Notes: a model not told the origin generated them from the sequence alone. DNA of 64,000 bases from Williamsia soli (GCF_017377795.1 NZ_JAFRDR010000006.1:62001-126000); one strand, 5' to 3'. Numbered from the stretch's first letter, positions 1-8,767 are shown. Numbers and translations: made by a program.

Positions 1-1824
1 GATGGCCGTGACGAACAGCATCATCGGTACCCAGCTGTCGATCGGGCCCGCCCGTCCGACACCGAATATCGATGCACCCCAGCCCCACTGGAAAATCGCC
101 ACGATGACGCCGTACGCGGCACCGAGGGAGAGCACATTGACGATCACGGCCTTGACCGGGACGACGATCGACCGGAATGCCAGGACCAGGAGCAGGAACG
201 CTGCCGCGAGCACGGCCGCGATCGACCACGGGAGCAGATCCAGGGTGACTTCCGCGTAGTCGATGGAACCGGCGGTGATGCCTGTGATCTGTACCGACAC
301 ATCGGAGTTCGCGTCGACCGCCTCCGGGATGATCTCCGATCGCAGCCGATTGACGAGATCGGTCGTCGCCTCGTCCTGTGGTCCGCTCTTGGGGATCACC
401 GTCATCACCGCGATCTCCGACCCATCGGTGACCCCGACCGGGACGACCGGGGTGACGCCGTTGTCGATGACGTCAGGATCGGCGGCTATTCGTTCGGAGA
501 GCGTGGTGAGCGTCGCGGCGGGATCACGGCCCTCCGGGTACTTCGCCACGACGATCAGCGGACCGTTCGCCCCGATCCCAAACCCCTCGGTGACGTAGTC
601 GTACGCGACTCGTGTGGTTGCTTCCGTCGACCGGTTGCCGGCATCGGAGAAGCCCAACCGCATCTGGAATGCCGGTATCGAGAGGATCACCAGGACCAGC
701 ACCGCGCCGACGACCCCGACCCAGGGCCGCTGCTGGATCTTCTGGCTCCACTTCTGCGCCCAGACGCCCTCCAGCGCCCGGTCCGGATCCTTGCCGCGGC
801 GTTTGCGCAGCCAGTGCAGAGACAGTCGGTTCACACGGGTGCCGATGACCGAGAGCAGGGCCGGGAGCAGTGACATCGAGGCGACCAGCGTGCCGAGAAT
901 GCCGATGATGGCGGCGAAGGTGAGCGCGGGACCGAGTTCGCCGCCGGAGATGAGGATGCCGCACATCGCGATGATGACGGTGCACCCGGCGAACAGCACT
1001 GAACGGCCGGCACGTTGCATCGCGACCGTCACAGCCCGCTCGGGGTCGAGGCCCTCGTGCAGTCCTGACCGGAAGCGGGTGACGATCAGCAAGGCGTAGT
1101 CGATCCCCACGCCGATGCCGAGGATCAATGTCACCGAGATCGCAAAGTTCGGGATGTTCATAAAGTTCTGGACGATGAACAATATCGACGCCCCGACGCC
1201 GACCCCGAAGAGCGCCGACAGGATCGGGAGACCAGCTGCCACAACCGATCCGAAAGCGACCAGCAGAATGATGAGCGCGAGTAGCACGCCGACGCCCTCG
1301 GCGGCCCCGCTCGGCGGTTGCTCGTCGAAGCGGGGATCACTGAACTCGACTCCGACGCCGGGTATCTCGGTCTTGTCGGCGATCGTCTTGATGCTGTCGA
1401 CGCGATCTTGCACCTCGGAGTCGGTGCCGGTGCCGAGGTCGAGGGTGGTCACCGATATCCGGCCGTCCTGCGAGATCTGCGCGCCGGGCGCATAGGGATC
1501 GCCGACGGTGACGTCAGGTGAGGAATCCCTGATCTCGTCGACCAGGCCGTTCACGGCCTCGGTGACCTCCGGATTGCGGACACCGCCGGGTACCCCCGGG
1601 ACCGCCGCGATGACGATTTGTCCGGCCGTCGCCTCGTCGCCTTGCCCGGCGTTCTCGAGTAGCTGGCCGGCCTTGCCCGACTCGGTCCGGAGGTCGTTGG
1701 TGAAGGTTGTCGTGGTGGGGCCCGCCCACATGGTCGCCGCCGCGATGGCCGCGATGAGGACCACCACCCAGGCCCCGATGACAGACCAGCGCCTGCGAAT
1801 GATGAATGCGATGTAACGGTCCAT
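1..1824 (-). CDS. MMPL family RND transporter (3' end outside window)
   Basis: Inner-membrane proton-driven exporter of the MmpL type; substrates in this family are usually lipids or siderophores. The 608 visible residues begin MDRYIAFIIRRRW with a first membrane helix near residues 12-34. A soluble loop follows, then a block of helices carrying the GIGVGIDYALL motif, whose Asp242-Tyr243 pair matches the proton-relay residues of the family. A second soluble loop and the start of the second helix block follow before the window ends. Frame is open throughout. No Shine-Dalgarno sequence is obvious before the ATG. A strong inverted repeat at 1888-1911 lies 64 bases upstream and is the likely regulatory site. 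The cargo cannot be told from sequence. Confidence 0.93.
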   Translation of the reverse strand, partial: MDRYIAFIIRRRWSVIGAWVVVLIAAIAAATMWAGPTTTTFTNDLRTESGKAGQLLENAGQGDEATAGQIVIAAVPGVPGGVRNPEVTEAVNGLVDEIRDSSPDVTVGDPYAPGAQISQDGRISVTTLDLGTGTDSEVQDRVDSIKTIADKTEIPGVGVEFSDPRFDEQPPSGAAEGVGVLLALIILLVAFGSVVAAGLPILSALFGVGVGASILFIVQNFMNIPNFAISVTLILGIGVGIDYALLIVTRFRSGLHEGLDPERAVTVAMQRAGRSVLFAGCTVIIAMCGILISGGELGPALTFAAIIGILGTLVASMSLLPALLSVIGTRVNRLSLHWLRKRRGKDPDRALEGVWAQKWSQKIQQRPWVGVVGAVLVLVILSIPAFQMRLGFSDAGNRSTEATTRVAYDYVTEGFGIGANGPLIVVAKYPEGRDPAATLTTLSERIAADPDVIDNGVTPVVPVGVTDGSEIAVMTVIPKSGPQDEATTDLVNRLRSEIIPEAVDANSDVSVQITGITAGSIDYAEVTLDLLPWSIAAVLAAAFLLLVLAFRSIVVPVKAVIVNVLSLGAAYGVIVAIFQWGWGASIFGVGRAGPIDSWVPMMLFVTAI

Positions 1825-1887
1825 GTCGTGCTCCCCGGGCAGTGGTCGAGTGGACGTCTCTCATCATTGCCCTGTTCGGAGGGCAGC

Positions 1888-1911
1888 GATATCAGGATTG
1901 ACCCTGATATC
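1888..1911. promoter_or_regulatory. Perfect 9-bp inverted repeat upstream of MMPL gene (putative operator)
   Basis: GATATCAGG and CCTGATATC flank a 6-base spacer (attgac). Size and symmetry fit a TetR-type dimer site. It lies between the divergent MMPL and secreted-protein genes, nearer the MMPL gene. The cognate regulator is not adjacent inside the window and may lie beyond its left edge. Confidence 0.6.
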
Positions 1912-2116
1912 TCCCTGAACTCATCGGTGGATCACACGGTAGACCCGCGTGCGTCGGATGTCTCCCCTCGTCGCGGTCTTGTCCGCCCATCGGGGGACAC
2001 GCACTGTCACCCAGCAGAACCCCTGATCGGCGGGTATGTGCGGGCCGATTTCGGGCGCATCGTTGTCTCATCACCGCACCACGAGGTGAACAGCCACTCG
2101 AGACAAAGGAACGACG

Positions 2117-2611
2117 ATGAAAGCCTCACAGCTCACCCCCGCCCAGACTCGCCTTCGCACCCGGGTGGCCGCCGCCGCCATCGGCGTTGCGGCCGCCGGC
2201 GGAATTGTGGCTGCCGGTGCGGGTGCAGCTCATGCCGGCACGGTGCCGGTGACGAACCCTTCCGAGCCGTCGGTCGCCATGACGATCACCAACCACACCG
2301 ACAAGACCGAGCACCTCGGAGACTCCGGGCCCAACGGTGGCCAATGGGTCCAGGCTCCCCAGCGCGAGCTCGCACCCGGCGCCTCCGAGACCGTCGTGGC
2401 CGTCGCGCCGGGGCAGACCTCGCTGACGGTGAACGTCAATTACCACGTAGGACTGTTCGGCCCGACCGCCGACTACTCGATCGAGAACATGGCCGGCAAC
2501 ACCAATCTGATCAACACCGGGGTCTACAACAACAACTCCGGCCACTACATGATCGACGCCAACATCGCATCGTCCTTCCCGAACGCCAACGTCACCTACG
2601 ACCTGGTCTGA
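2117..2611 (+). CDS. Small secreted protein of unknown function
   Basis: 164 residues. The N-terminus is a long signal peptide: charged residues to about 16, then an Ala/Gly-rich hydrophobic stretch ending AAHA before GTVPVT, so cleavage near residue 41. The mature part (about 124 residues) has no Cys, is rich in Thr, Asn and Ser, and alternates in a way that suggests a beta-sandwich. The start is supported by an AAAGGA-type ribosome site 6-10 bases upstream and the end by a strong terminator. I do not recognise the family. It stands alone between the MMPL gene and a pseudogene. Confidence 0.85.
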   Translation: MKASQLTPAQTRLRTRVAAAAIGVAAAGGIVAAGAGAAHAGTVPVTNPSEPSVAMTITNHTDKTEHLGDSGPNGGQWVQAPQRELAPGASETVVAVAPGQTSLTVNVNYHVGLFGPTADYSIENMAGNTNLINTGVYNNNSGHYMIDANIASSFPNANVTYDLV

Positions 2612-2625
2612 ACAACCAGGTAGGG

Positions 2626-2670
2626 CGGTGCTACCGCCCAGCCCGTCTGGGCGGCAGCACCGTTCGCTTT
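2626..2670 (+). terminator. Rho-independent-type terminator of secreted protein gene
   Basis: A 16-base stem with one mismatch (cggtgctaccgcccag against ctgggcggcagcaccg), 5-base loop, then a T-rich run (ttcgcttt). It begins 15 bases after the stop codon at 2611. Confidence 0.85.
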
Positions 2671-2774
2671 CACACTATGGAGTTGTCAAAGAAGCATGCG
2701 CGGTCCCGACGTCGGTCGGGTGCGGCAGGACTTGAAGCAATCAGTGCTATGGGGTCGAGGGTCGAGGCGTGGGG

Positions 2775-3807
2775 TCAGGCTGCGAGTGTCATGGTGCGGC
2801 GGTTGTATGCGGGTAGGGGTCTTCGGAGTGGGTCTATCTCGGCGGGCGGGATCAACCACGGATGACCATCGCTACCCATCTCGATCTCCCAGTGTCAATT
2901 GTTCGCTTCGGGCTAGGCCTTGATGCGCGCTCTTCGATCGTCACGTGGTCGCTGCGCGCCCGCGTTCCTCACTGCATCCCGCGCGGCCCATCCCTGCGCT
3001 CACGGACTCCTCGCGAATGATGATGGCTTTGCGGACAAGTCCCGTGAACAGTCGTTTCGGCGGGCTCATGTCGATCGGCACCTCTTGGCCGTCCAGGGTG
3101 ATCGAGCTGATGGTCGAGTCACACGCCAGCATGGCGGCGGTGGCTTCGGTGATCGGACCCATCCACTCGAGCGACGCCCGGTTCGGATGGTCGGCCGGCA
3201 CCGATACATTCACTTCGGTCCGCGGCGCCGAAATGAACCCATCCCCGCCGCCCCCACCGCAATCGAGCAGCTGGTGAAAAGCGTCCGCCCGGATCTGTGT
3301 CTTGCTCCGCGGATCCTTGGAACCATCAGGCTGGGGCCGAGGTTTACTCCAGAAGCTCAGTGCCGAGTGCACCTTCTCGGCGATCTGCGCGTCCACATCG
3401 AACCGGCCGACCAGGCGACCTTCACTGACCTCGAAGTCAAAGCTGTTGAGCGAAGGGTCTTCTGCCGGCGGTGGGCCGCCGGTGTCGTGCGCGGTCTGGT
3501 TGCCGAGGCCGCGAGCTAATTTCTCGATCTCGGTCGGTGGCGCGCCGGAGATGACGTGAGACAGGAGTGTGCTCTCGTGCCCGGTTCGTTCCTCCGCCGT
3601 TACTCCCACCTCGGAGCGCCCATCGATGTGATGGAGTCCCTTGACTATCGCGTCGACGTGCTCGGTCGACAGGAATCCACACACTGACAACTGATGCTCC
3701 GTTGCATTACGCAACGTGATCAGATCCTTCACCAGCCGCAGTACGCCCGCCGAATCATCAGGCGCCTTCGGCTCAATCAGAGCGTCGACTGAATCGAGAA
3801 CACTCAT
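2775..3807 (-). pseudogene. Decayed DUF222 / HNH endonuclease gene (13E12-like)
   Basis: Starts MSVLDSVDALIEP with GGGAGGT eight bases upstream. Blocks typical of DUF222 proteins follow: LRNATEHQL, STEHVDAIVKGLHHIDGRSE, the ISAPRTEVNVSVPADHP region, WMGPITEAT and LFTGLVRKAIIIREES. Two deletions are visible. About 50 residues are missing between the ATEH block and STEHVD. The HNH core normally following VRKA..IRD is absent, so the frame reads nonsense to a stop at 2941. The family's C-terminal tail reappears in another frame, downstream of a stop codon: HWEIEMGSDGHPWLIPP, then AYNRRTMTLAA and a stop at 2775. The nuclease cannot be functional. These genes are multicopy in actinomycetes and behave like mobile or self-splicing-associated nuclease families. 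Confidence 0.8.
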
Positions 3808-3840
3808 TGCACAACACCTCCCACGAGAAACCAACAAGGA

Positions 3841-4050
3841 TCAGTCGGCGGCATCTTCCCGGGAAGGGGGCATGTATCCAGATTCGTCATCAGTGGGGCC
3901 GACTGCGTCCAATGTAACCCGTCGAACATATGTACGCAAGGGGTGTGTTGGATCAATTTCGCTGATGCGCAACATCTTTCGCCATTCAAAGGAACGTCGT
4001 AGATCTGGCGACCACAGCGTACCGAAGCCGTCTGACATCGAGAATGTCAA
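3841..4050 (-). CDS. Small hypothetical protein, possibly coupled to the TetR gene
   Basis: 69 residues from a TTG that abuts the TGA stop of the upstream TetR gene (TGATTG), or 65 from an ATG at 4038. Charged, no membrane segment, no Cys. Pro-rich end with a MPPSRED stretch. No clear ribosome site, so translation would rest on coupling. I recognise no family. It could be a chance frame. Confidence 0.35.
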   Translation of the reverse strand: MTFSMSDGFGTLWSPDLRRSFEWRKMLRISEIDPTHPLRTYVRRVTLDAVGPTDDESGYMPPSREDAAD

Positions 4051-4659
4051 TCAAAGTTGAGGCAATACCAGCCGCACCGCGTGGTCGACGACGGCGTCGA
4101 GATCGTCTCCGAGGTTGCCGTTCAGCCATTCCTGCGCGAGTTCGGCCATCGCCCCGGTGTACATCGAGGCACCAACCCGTGCGGCGACCGGATCGGAGGT
4201 CGGTTGGACGTGTCCGCTCTCGGTCAGGACGACGTCGCGCAGCAGGTCCTGGGTGAGCGCGCGACGCGCGGTCAGCACGGGGTTGGCGCGGGCATCGGTG
4301 AAGAGGATGCGTCCACGTCTCGGGTCGATGGAGCTGAACCCCAGTACGGCCTTGATGCCTGCGTGGGTGCGCGCGCGAACGGAAGGGCCGGCTGCGGTGA
4401 TCGCCCGCTCGACATCGGTCGCGAGATCGAGTGCAACCCGGTCGTAGACGGCTCCCAGTAGCTCGCCGGTGTCGGTGAAACTCTCGTAGAAGTAGCGGGT
4501 GTTGAGCTCGCACTCGCGGCACACCGACCGAACGGACAACGCGGCTTCGCCACCGGATCCGAAGAGCGCGAACGCCGCATCGACGAGTAATGCGCGTCGT
4601 TCTGTGCGGCGGTCGTGCAACGGGACGCCGGCCCATCGGGTGGGGGAGGACATCACCAC
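4051..4659 (-). CDS. TetR family transcriptional regulator
   Basis: 202 residues. The N-terminal HTH (about 18-65) includes RALLVDAAFALFGSGGEAALSVRSV and the recognition helix region CELNTRYFYESFTD. The ligand domain is all-helical with no obvious motif. It is divergent from the MpaB-like gene across 104 bases with a repeat-rich operator region (4693-4729), so it most likely represses itself and that gene. The HTH resembles that of the regulator at 8798-9481 (LNxRYFYESF in both), suggesting paralogy. Confidence 0.88.
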   Translation of the reverse strand: MVMSSPTRWAGVPLHDRRTERRALLVDAAFALFGSGGEAALSVRSVCRECELNTRYFYESFTDTGELLGAVYDRVALDLATDVERAITAAGPSVRARTHAGIKAVLGFSSIDPRRGRILFTDARANPVLTARRALTQDLLRDVVLTESGHVQPTSDPVAARVGASMYTGAMAELAQEWLNGNLGDDLDAVVDHAVRLVLPQL

Positions 4660-4692
4660 ACCATAGATCGTTCGGGGTTTCTTCGGTCAAGG

Positions 4693-4729
4693 TCTGGTCA
4701 CGGCCGTCTCCAGAACCTATTCTGGTCAC
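4693..4729. promoter_or_regulatory. Repeat cluster between TetR and MpaB-like genes
   Basis: TCTGGTCAC occurs twice as a direct repeat (4693-4701, 4721-4729). Overlapping the second copy is the inverted repeat CCAGAA-ccta-TTCTGG (4710-4725). It lies in the divergent promoter region and is a likely TetR operator. Confidence 0.5.
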
Positions 4730-4763
4730 AGACGTAGCCAAACCACCGCGGAGGATTGATCTC

Positions 4764-5762
4764 ATGTTGCCGGTCTTGCCCCACCAATTAGCTGGTCACT
4801 GGCTCAATCAGCGCTTCGACGACAACATCCGCAAGAACTACTTCCGCGGAATGGACTTCGCGGGCCCGGAGGGTGACCCGGGCTGGTTCGGACCCGGTAG
4901 CGCAGTTTGGCACGTGCATTCGCACACGTCGGTGTTGATCTTCGGGCTGCAGTGCGCATCCTACCTCGAGCGGCTCGATCCCAGTATCTTCTGGATGGGT
5001 ATGCACCACTCGCGCCTCGTGGAGAAAGACGACGACGGCGAGGCGACCGGTCGGCTTGATCCGGCCGGGATCGCGGTGCGGTTGGGTCACTCGGTTGCGT
5101 TCTTCATCGGAACCGCCTACGGGTCGACGGAGACGGCGGAGCGACTGGCACGCACCGTGCGGGCGATGCATCACACCATCAAAGGCGTTCGCCCCGATGG
5201 ACTCTCCTATGATGCGGACGATCCCGAATGGTTGCGATGGAACTACGCCACTGTCGTGTGGGGCATCGCTACCGCCCACGAGATCTATCATCCGCGCCCG
5301 CTGCGAGGCGACGAGCTGGACCAATATTACGGCGAGTTCGTACGCGTCGGGCATGCGCTGGGCGGTACCGATCTGCCGACCACCAAGGCCGAGACCCTCG
5401 ATTGCCTCAAGTCGTACCTTCCCAAGCTCGGCCTGACCCACGGAAACGCGGTGGCCACCGGCATCAATGTCACCGACCCATTCCAGGGTGCGGTCGACTG
5501 GGCGGTCCGCGACACCATGCCAGATTGGGCCGCGCAACTAGTGATGTACAAGCCGCCCAACATCATCGAGCGCACCGCCCGTCGCACCGCGGTGTGGACC
5601 TCACTCAACGCCTTGCAGACGGCCATGGGTACGGCACCGGAGTTCACGGCGGCGAAGGCGAGGGTGGCCGGCGGGACCACCGTGGCGAACACCCTGCCGA
5701 CCTACGAGCTCGGCACAGATCCTGTACGCGATCGGGAGACCGTGGAAGCGACCATGGCATAG
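4764..5762 (+). CDS. Oxygenase MpaB-family (DUF2236) protein
   Basis: 332 residues from an ATG with GGAGG nine bases upstream; earlier in-frame starts lie antisense to the TetR gene and lack a ribosome site. DUF2236 proteins are heme-dependent oxygenase-like enzymes related to latex-clearing protein and fungal MpaB. Visible family features are the HVHSHTSVLIFGLQ region, GHSVAFFIGTAYGSTETAERL, and the Arg/His block VRAMHHTIKGVRPDG, then WNYATVVWGIATAHEIYHP. The substrate is unknown. It is divergently paired with a TetR gene and convergent with a P450 gene, in a region rich in lipid-type oxidoreductases. Confidence 0.85.
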   Translation: MLPVLPHQLAGHWLNQRFDDNIRKNYFRGMDFAGPEGDPGWFGPGSAVWHVHSHTSVLIFGLQCASYLERLDPSIFWMGMHHSRLVEKDDDGEATGRLDPAGIAVRLGHSVAFFIGTAYGSTETAERLARTVRAMHHTIKGVRPDGLSYDADDPEWLRWNYATVVWGIATAHEIYHPRPLRGDELDQYYGEFVRVGHALGGTDLPTTKAETLDCLKSYLPKLGLTHGNAVATGINVTDPFQGAVDWAVRDTMPDWAAQLVMYKPPNIIERTARRTAVWTSLNALQTAMGTAPEFTAAKARVAGGTTVANTLPTYELGTDPVRDRETVEATMA

Positions 5763-5788
5763 TCGGATTCCTCGTAGCGCGCTGCGCT

Positions 5789-7219
5789 TCAGTTTCGCGT
5801 CAGTCGCATGGGCAATCCGTCTGCGGGTGTCGGGCCGGTTCCCCACGTCATCAGCGGGGTGTACGACTCCGGGACGGTCCAGGCGAAGTCGAGGAGCATC
5901 CTGTGCAGGATCGCCTTCACCGTGAGTCCGGCGAAGTGCATTCCGATGCACTTGTGCGCACCGGCGCCGAAGGGTGACCAGGCGTACCTCTCGAGCTTCT
6001 TGAGGGTGGCCGGATCGTCGAATCGGCTGGGGTCGAACACATCCGGCCGGTCCCACCAAGTGTCTATTCGCATCGACGTGTGGATGCTCAGCGCGATCTC
6101 GGTGCCGCGCGGGATGAAGTGGCCGGCGATACTGGTGTCCGCGGTGGCCTGCCGGAACAGCGTGCCTGCGGGTGCGTACATCCTGATCGACTCCTTGAAG
6201 ACGCCGTCGAGAAGATGCGCCGAGTTGAGTTCCTCGATGGTCGGGTCGTGGGGAAGTCGGCGCGCTTCGTCGCGTAGGTGTTGCTGCAGCTCAGGGTCTT
6301 TGCCGAGATGGTACAGCATCATCGACAAGGCGATGGTGCTCGTGTCGTGCGCTGCCATCAGCAGGAAGATCATGTGATTGGTGATGTCATCATCGCTGAA
6401 CGTGTGTCCCTCCTCCGTCTCGGAGTGGCACAGCACGGTGAAGAGATCATCGCCGGCTCCTGCGCGCCGCTCGGGGATCGCACCACGGAAGTAGCGTTGC
6501 AGTTCGCGTCGTCCTCGGAGGCCGCGGGACCAGCGTCCAGCCGGAAAGGGCTGCCGCACAATGGCTTGTGCGCCGCCCACCGCGTCGTCGAAAGCACGCG
6601 TGAGGAATCGGGCGGTGGCCCCGTCCGCGGGTTCTCCGACGAACACCTGACTCGCCATTGCGAGCAGCAGGCTCTTGACCTGGCCGTAGACCGGGATTCG
6701 ATCTCCCGGCGCCCACGTTGCCAGGGTGCTGTTCACAAGGGGTCGCGTCATGTCGAGATAGCCGACGAGTCGTGCACGGGTGAACGCCTGCTGCATGATT
6801 CGACGATGAAGGAGGTGTTCGTCGAAGTCGAGCAGCATGAGTCCGCGGTGGAAGAAGGGACCGATGACAGGCTTCCAGCCGGCCTCGCTCGAGAAGACCT
6901 TCTCCCTGTCGAGCCACACTTCGTGCAGCGCGTCGGGGCTGACCACCGTGACGACCCGAAACCCCACTGCACCTGTCCAGAACACCGGCCCGAATCGTCG
7001 ATACCGATTGCGTCCGAACTCGAGTGGTTCGGCGATGCTTTCGAGCGCGTGTCCCAGACCGGGCATGCCGTAGCTGCCCATCACCGGCTTGAGGCCGCTG
7101 CCGGCGGGAGGCGTCGCCAGCGGTTGTGCCGCGGCCGGATACATCGACGTCACCCGCGCACCGGTGCGCTGAACGGCGTGAGCGACCGAGGCTCGCGAGA
7201 GCAGATCTGCAGTCTTCAT
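5789..7219 (-). CDS. Cytochrome P450
   Basis: 476 residues. I-helix motif LMAAHDTS near residues 287-294, ExxR in the K helix (KESIRMYAPAG), and heme loop FGAGAHKCIG with the thiolate Cys424. The long N-terminus and K-helix context resemble CYP51/CYP136-like or class E types acting on sterols or lipids rather than the short CYP105/107 group. The ATG overlaps the stop of the SDR gene upstream (ATGA), so the 228-residue protein, SDR and P450 form one operon. Redox partners are not encoded nearby. Confidence 0.93.
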   Translation of the reverse strand: MKTADLLSRASVAHAVQRTGARVTSMYPAAAQPLATPPAGSGLKPVMGSYGMPGLGHALESIAEPLEFGRNRYRRFGPVFWTGAVGFRVVTVVSPDALHEVWLDREKVFSSEAGWKPVIGPFFHRGLMLLDFDEHLLHRRIMQQAFTRARLVGYLDMTRPLVNSTLATWAPGDRIPVYGQVKSLLLAMASQVFVGEPADGATARFLTRAFDDAVGGAQAIVRQPFPAGRWSRGLRGRRELQRYFRGAIPERRAGAGDDLFTVLCHSETEEGHTFSDDDITNHMIFLLMAAHDTSTIALSMMLYHLGKDPELQQHLRDEARRLPHDPTIEELNSAHLLDGVFKESIRMYAPAGTLFRQATADTSIAGHFIPRGTEIALSIHTSMRIDTWWDRPDVFDPSRFDDPATLKKLERYAWSPFGAGAHKCIGMHFAGLTVKAILHRMLLDFAWTVPESYTPLMTWGTGPTPADGLPMRLTRN

Positions 7220-8019
7220 GTCGTCCTGTCGAGGTAGGCCTTGCGTTGGCCGGGGTCGAAGGCGCCGGGTTCTCTTCCCCCGACCAGGCGCTTGGCGCCG
7301 AGCAGGATGTTCTCGGGAACTCCCTGCTCGACGAGACCCATCGGGGCCAGCCAGCGTGGCACCGTTACCTCTGGACGACCGTGGCGGGTGCTGGTGACGA
7401 TGGCCTGTGCGACGTCTTCGGGTTCCAGGGTCGGCTGGAGCCTCAATGTGACACCGGACGTCAGGTCGGTGCGGGTGGCGGCAGGCATCACCGTGGTCAG
7501 GGTGACCCCGGTCCCGATCAGCTCGGCGCGGATCGCTCGCGACAACGCGACAACCCCGAACTTGGAGGCGCAGTAGGTGGCCATCCCAGGAGTCGACACC
7601 TTGCCGGCCATGGACGACACGTTGACGATATGCCCCCGGCCACGAGCAATCATGTCGGGCAACACAAGCCGCGTTCCGGTGACCACGGCACCAAGATTGA
7701 TGGCCAGTTCACGGTGCAGCGCGTCGAGGCCGTGCTCGACGAACCGCCCCATGAGCTGGATCCCTGCATTGTTCACGAACACGTCGATGTCGCCGCCGTC
7801 GGCGGTGGCCACCAAGAAGTCTCGGAAGCTCGACGTATCGGTCACATCCAGATGGTGGGACCGTGCGCCGATCTCACCGGCGGTCGTCGTGGCGGCGTCG
7901 AGGTCGATGTCTCCGATGGTGACGATCGCGCCGCGTGCTGCCATCGCCGCAGCAGTTGCCTTACCGATCCCGCGTGCTCCGCCTGTCACACCAACTCGAG
8001 CACCATCGAGTTCGATCAC
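7216..8019 (-). CDS. Short-chain dehydrogenase/reductase (SDR)
   Basis: 267 residues. NAD(P)-binding TGGARGIGKA near the N-terminus, NNAG at about 85-88, catalytic Ser in NVSSMAG, and YCASK active-site pair. An Asp after strand 2 (GDIDLDAA) favours NAD+. It overlaps the genes on both sides by 4 bases, so it is the middle gene of the 8702-5789 operon and probably acts on a substrate or product of the P450. Confidence 0.92.
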   Translation of the reverse strand: MIELDGARVGVTGGARGIGKATAAAMAARGAIVTIGDIDLDAATTTAGEIGARSHHLDVTDTSSFRDFLVATADGGDIDVFVNNAGIQLMGRFVEHGLDALHRELAINLGAVVTGTRLVLPDMIARGRGHIVNVSSMAGKVSTPGMATYCASKFGVVALSRAIRAELIGTGVTLTTVMPAATRTDLTSGVTLRLQPTLEPEDVAQAIVTSTRHGRPEVTVPRWLAPMGLVEQGVPENILLGAKRLVGGREPGAFDPGQRKAYLDRTT

Positions 8020-8702
8020 AGCGGGCTGCCGATCGGCTCGCGCAACGCAAAGTGCGCGATGAGACGAACCTCTCCCGACCGCATGGTGAGTAGCGCACGG
8101 CCGAGGTAGACCCCGGGCACGATCTCGACGATCTCGTCGCGGGTTCGCCTGATGGGGAAGGTTCGAACGCTGGGATTGTTGTACGCGGGAACCCCGTAGT
8201 CGAGGGCGCGGACCATCACCCGGGGCTCGATGCGACCCTCCTCGATCGAATGGTCGAAGTCAAAACCTTCCACCTCCCCGTCGACACGACGCAATCCCCG
8301 GTACCCGACAGCGACGATCGGCATGGCCAGGCGAGCGATTGAGGCGAGACGGTTGAAGCCTGTACCGGCCCGGAGGTCGAACGTCTTTCCTTGCCAAGTC
8401 GGATTGATGCGCATCAGCGGATTGGCCAGGTGTGCCTCCGGGATCCCGAAGAGTTTCCCGACGATGAGGCCCTCGAGTTTGCCGTCGGGACCCTCTGGTG
8501 CCGTGCCTTCGCCGAAGAGGATTCTCAACGCAGGCAGATCGTTTCGATCGCCGAGTTCCCTGATGTACTGCCAGGTCGCGGCCCGGGCGACGGTGGGGCG
8601 GGTCTGAGCCAACCCGCGCAGGTCGACGAGCATCGCAGAGACCGCCGAAGCCTCTCGCGCAGCCGTCACGGGTGAGTCGACCTGCTGTGCTGGTGCAGAC
8701 AT
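8016..8702 (-). CDS. Conserved hypothetical protein, first gene of P450 operon
   Basis: 228 residues, no signal peptide or membrane segment. It starts with GGAGGT nine bases upstream. The central part has WQGKTFDLRAGTGFNRLASI and the end has PRVMVRALDYGVPAYNNPSVRTFPIRR followed by a strand-rich tail. The W-x-GK-x-F element and the strand-rich end recall GXWXG/DUF4334 lipocalin-like proteins, but I cannot assign it with confidence. Overlap with the SDR gene implies a role in the same pathway, perhaps as a hydrophobic-ligand carrier (inference). Confidence 0.85.
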   Translation of the reverse strand: MSAPAQQVDSPVTAAREASAVSAMLVDLRGLAQTRPTVARAATWQYIRELGDRNDLPALRILFGEGTAPEGPDGKLEGLIVGKLFGIPEAHLANPLMRINPTWQGKTFDLRAGTGFNRLASIARLAMPIVAVGYRGLRRVDGEVEGFDFDHSIEEGRIEPRVMVRALDYGVPAYNNPSVRTFPIRRTRDEIVEIVPGVYLGRALLTMRSGEVRLIAHFALREPIGSPL

Positions 8703-8713
8703 TGGGACCTCCG

Positions 8714-8767
8714 AATCTGGTACGGATCAGTGCCAATTAGCACTGTGGGACGAAACGGTACCAGATT
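8714..8767. promoter_or_regulatory. Nested inverted repeats in TetR / P450-operon divergent promoter
   Basis: Outer perfect 10-base arms AATCTGGTAC (8714-8723) and GTACCAGATT (8758-8767) enclose an inner perfect repeat CAGTGC-caatta-GCACTG (8728-8745). The region lies between the divergent P450 operon and the TetR gene at 8798, the most likely binder. Confidence 0.65.

Noticed and set aside
1828-2865. 345-codon plus frame over the secreted protein gene
   Set aside because: Runs through the terminator and has Arg-rich random composition; the other frame has the signal peptide and ribosome site.
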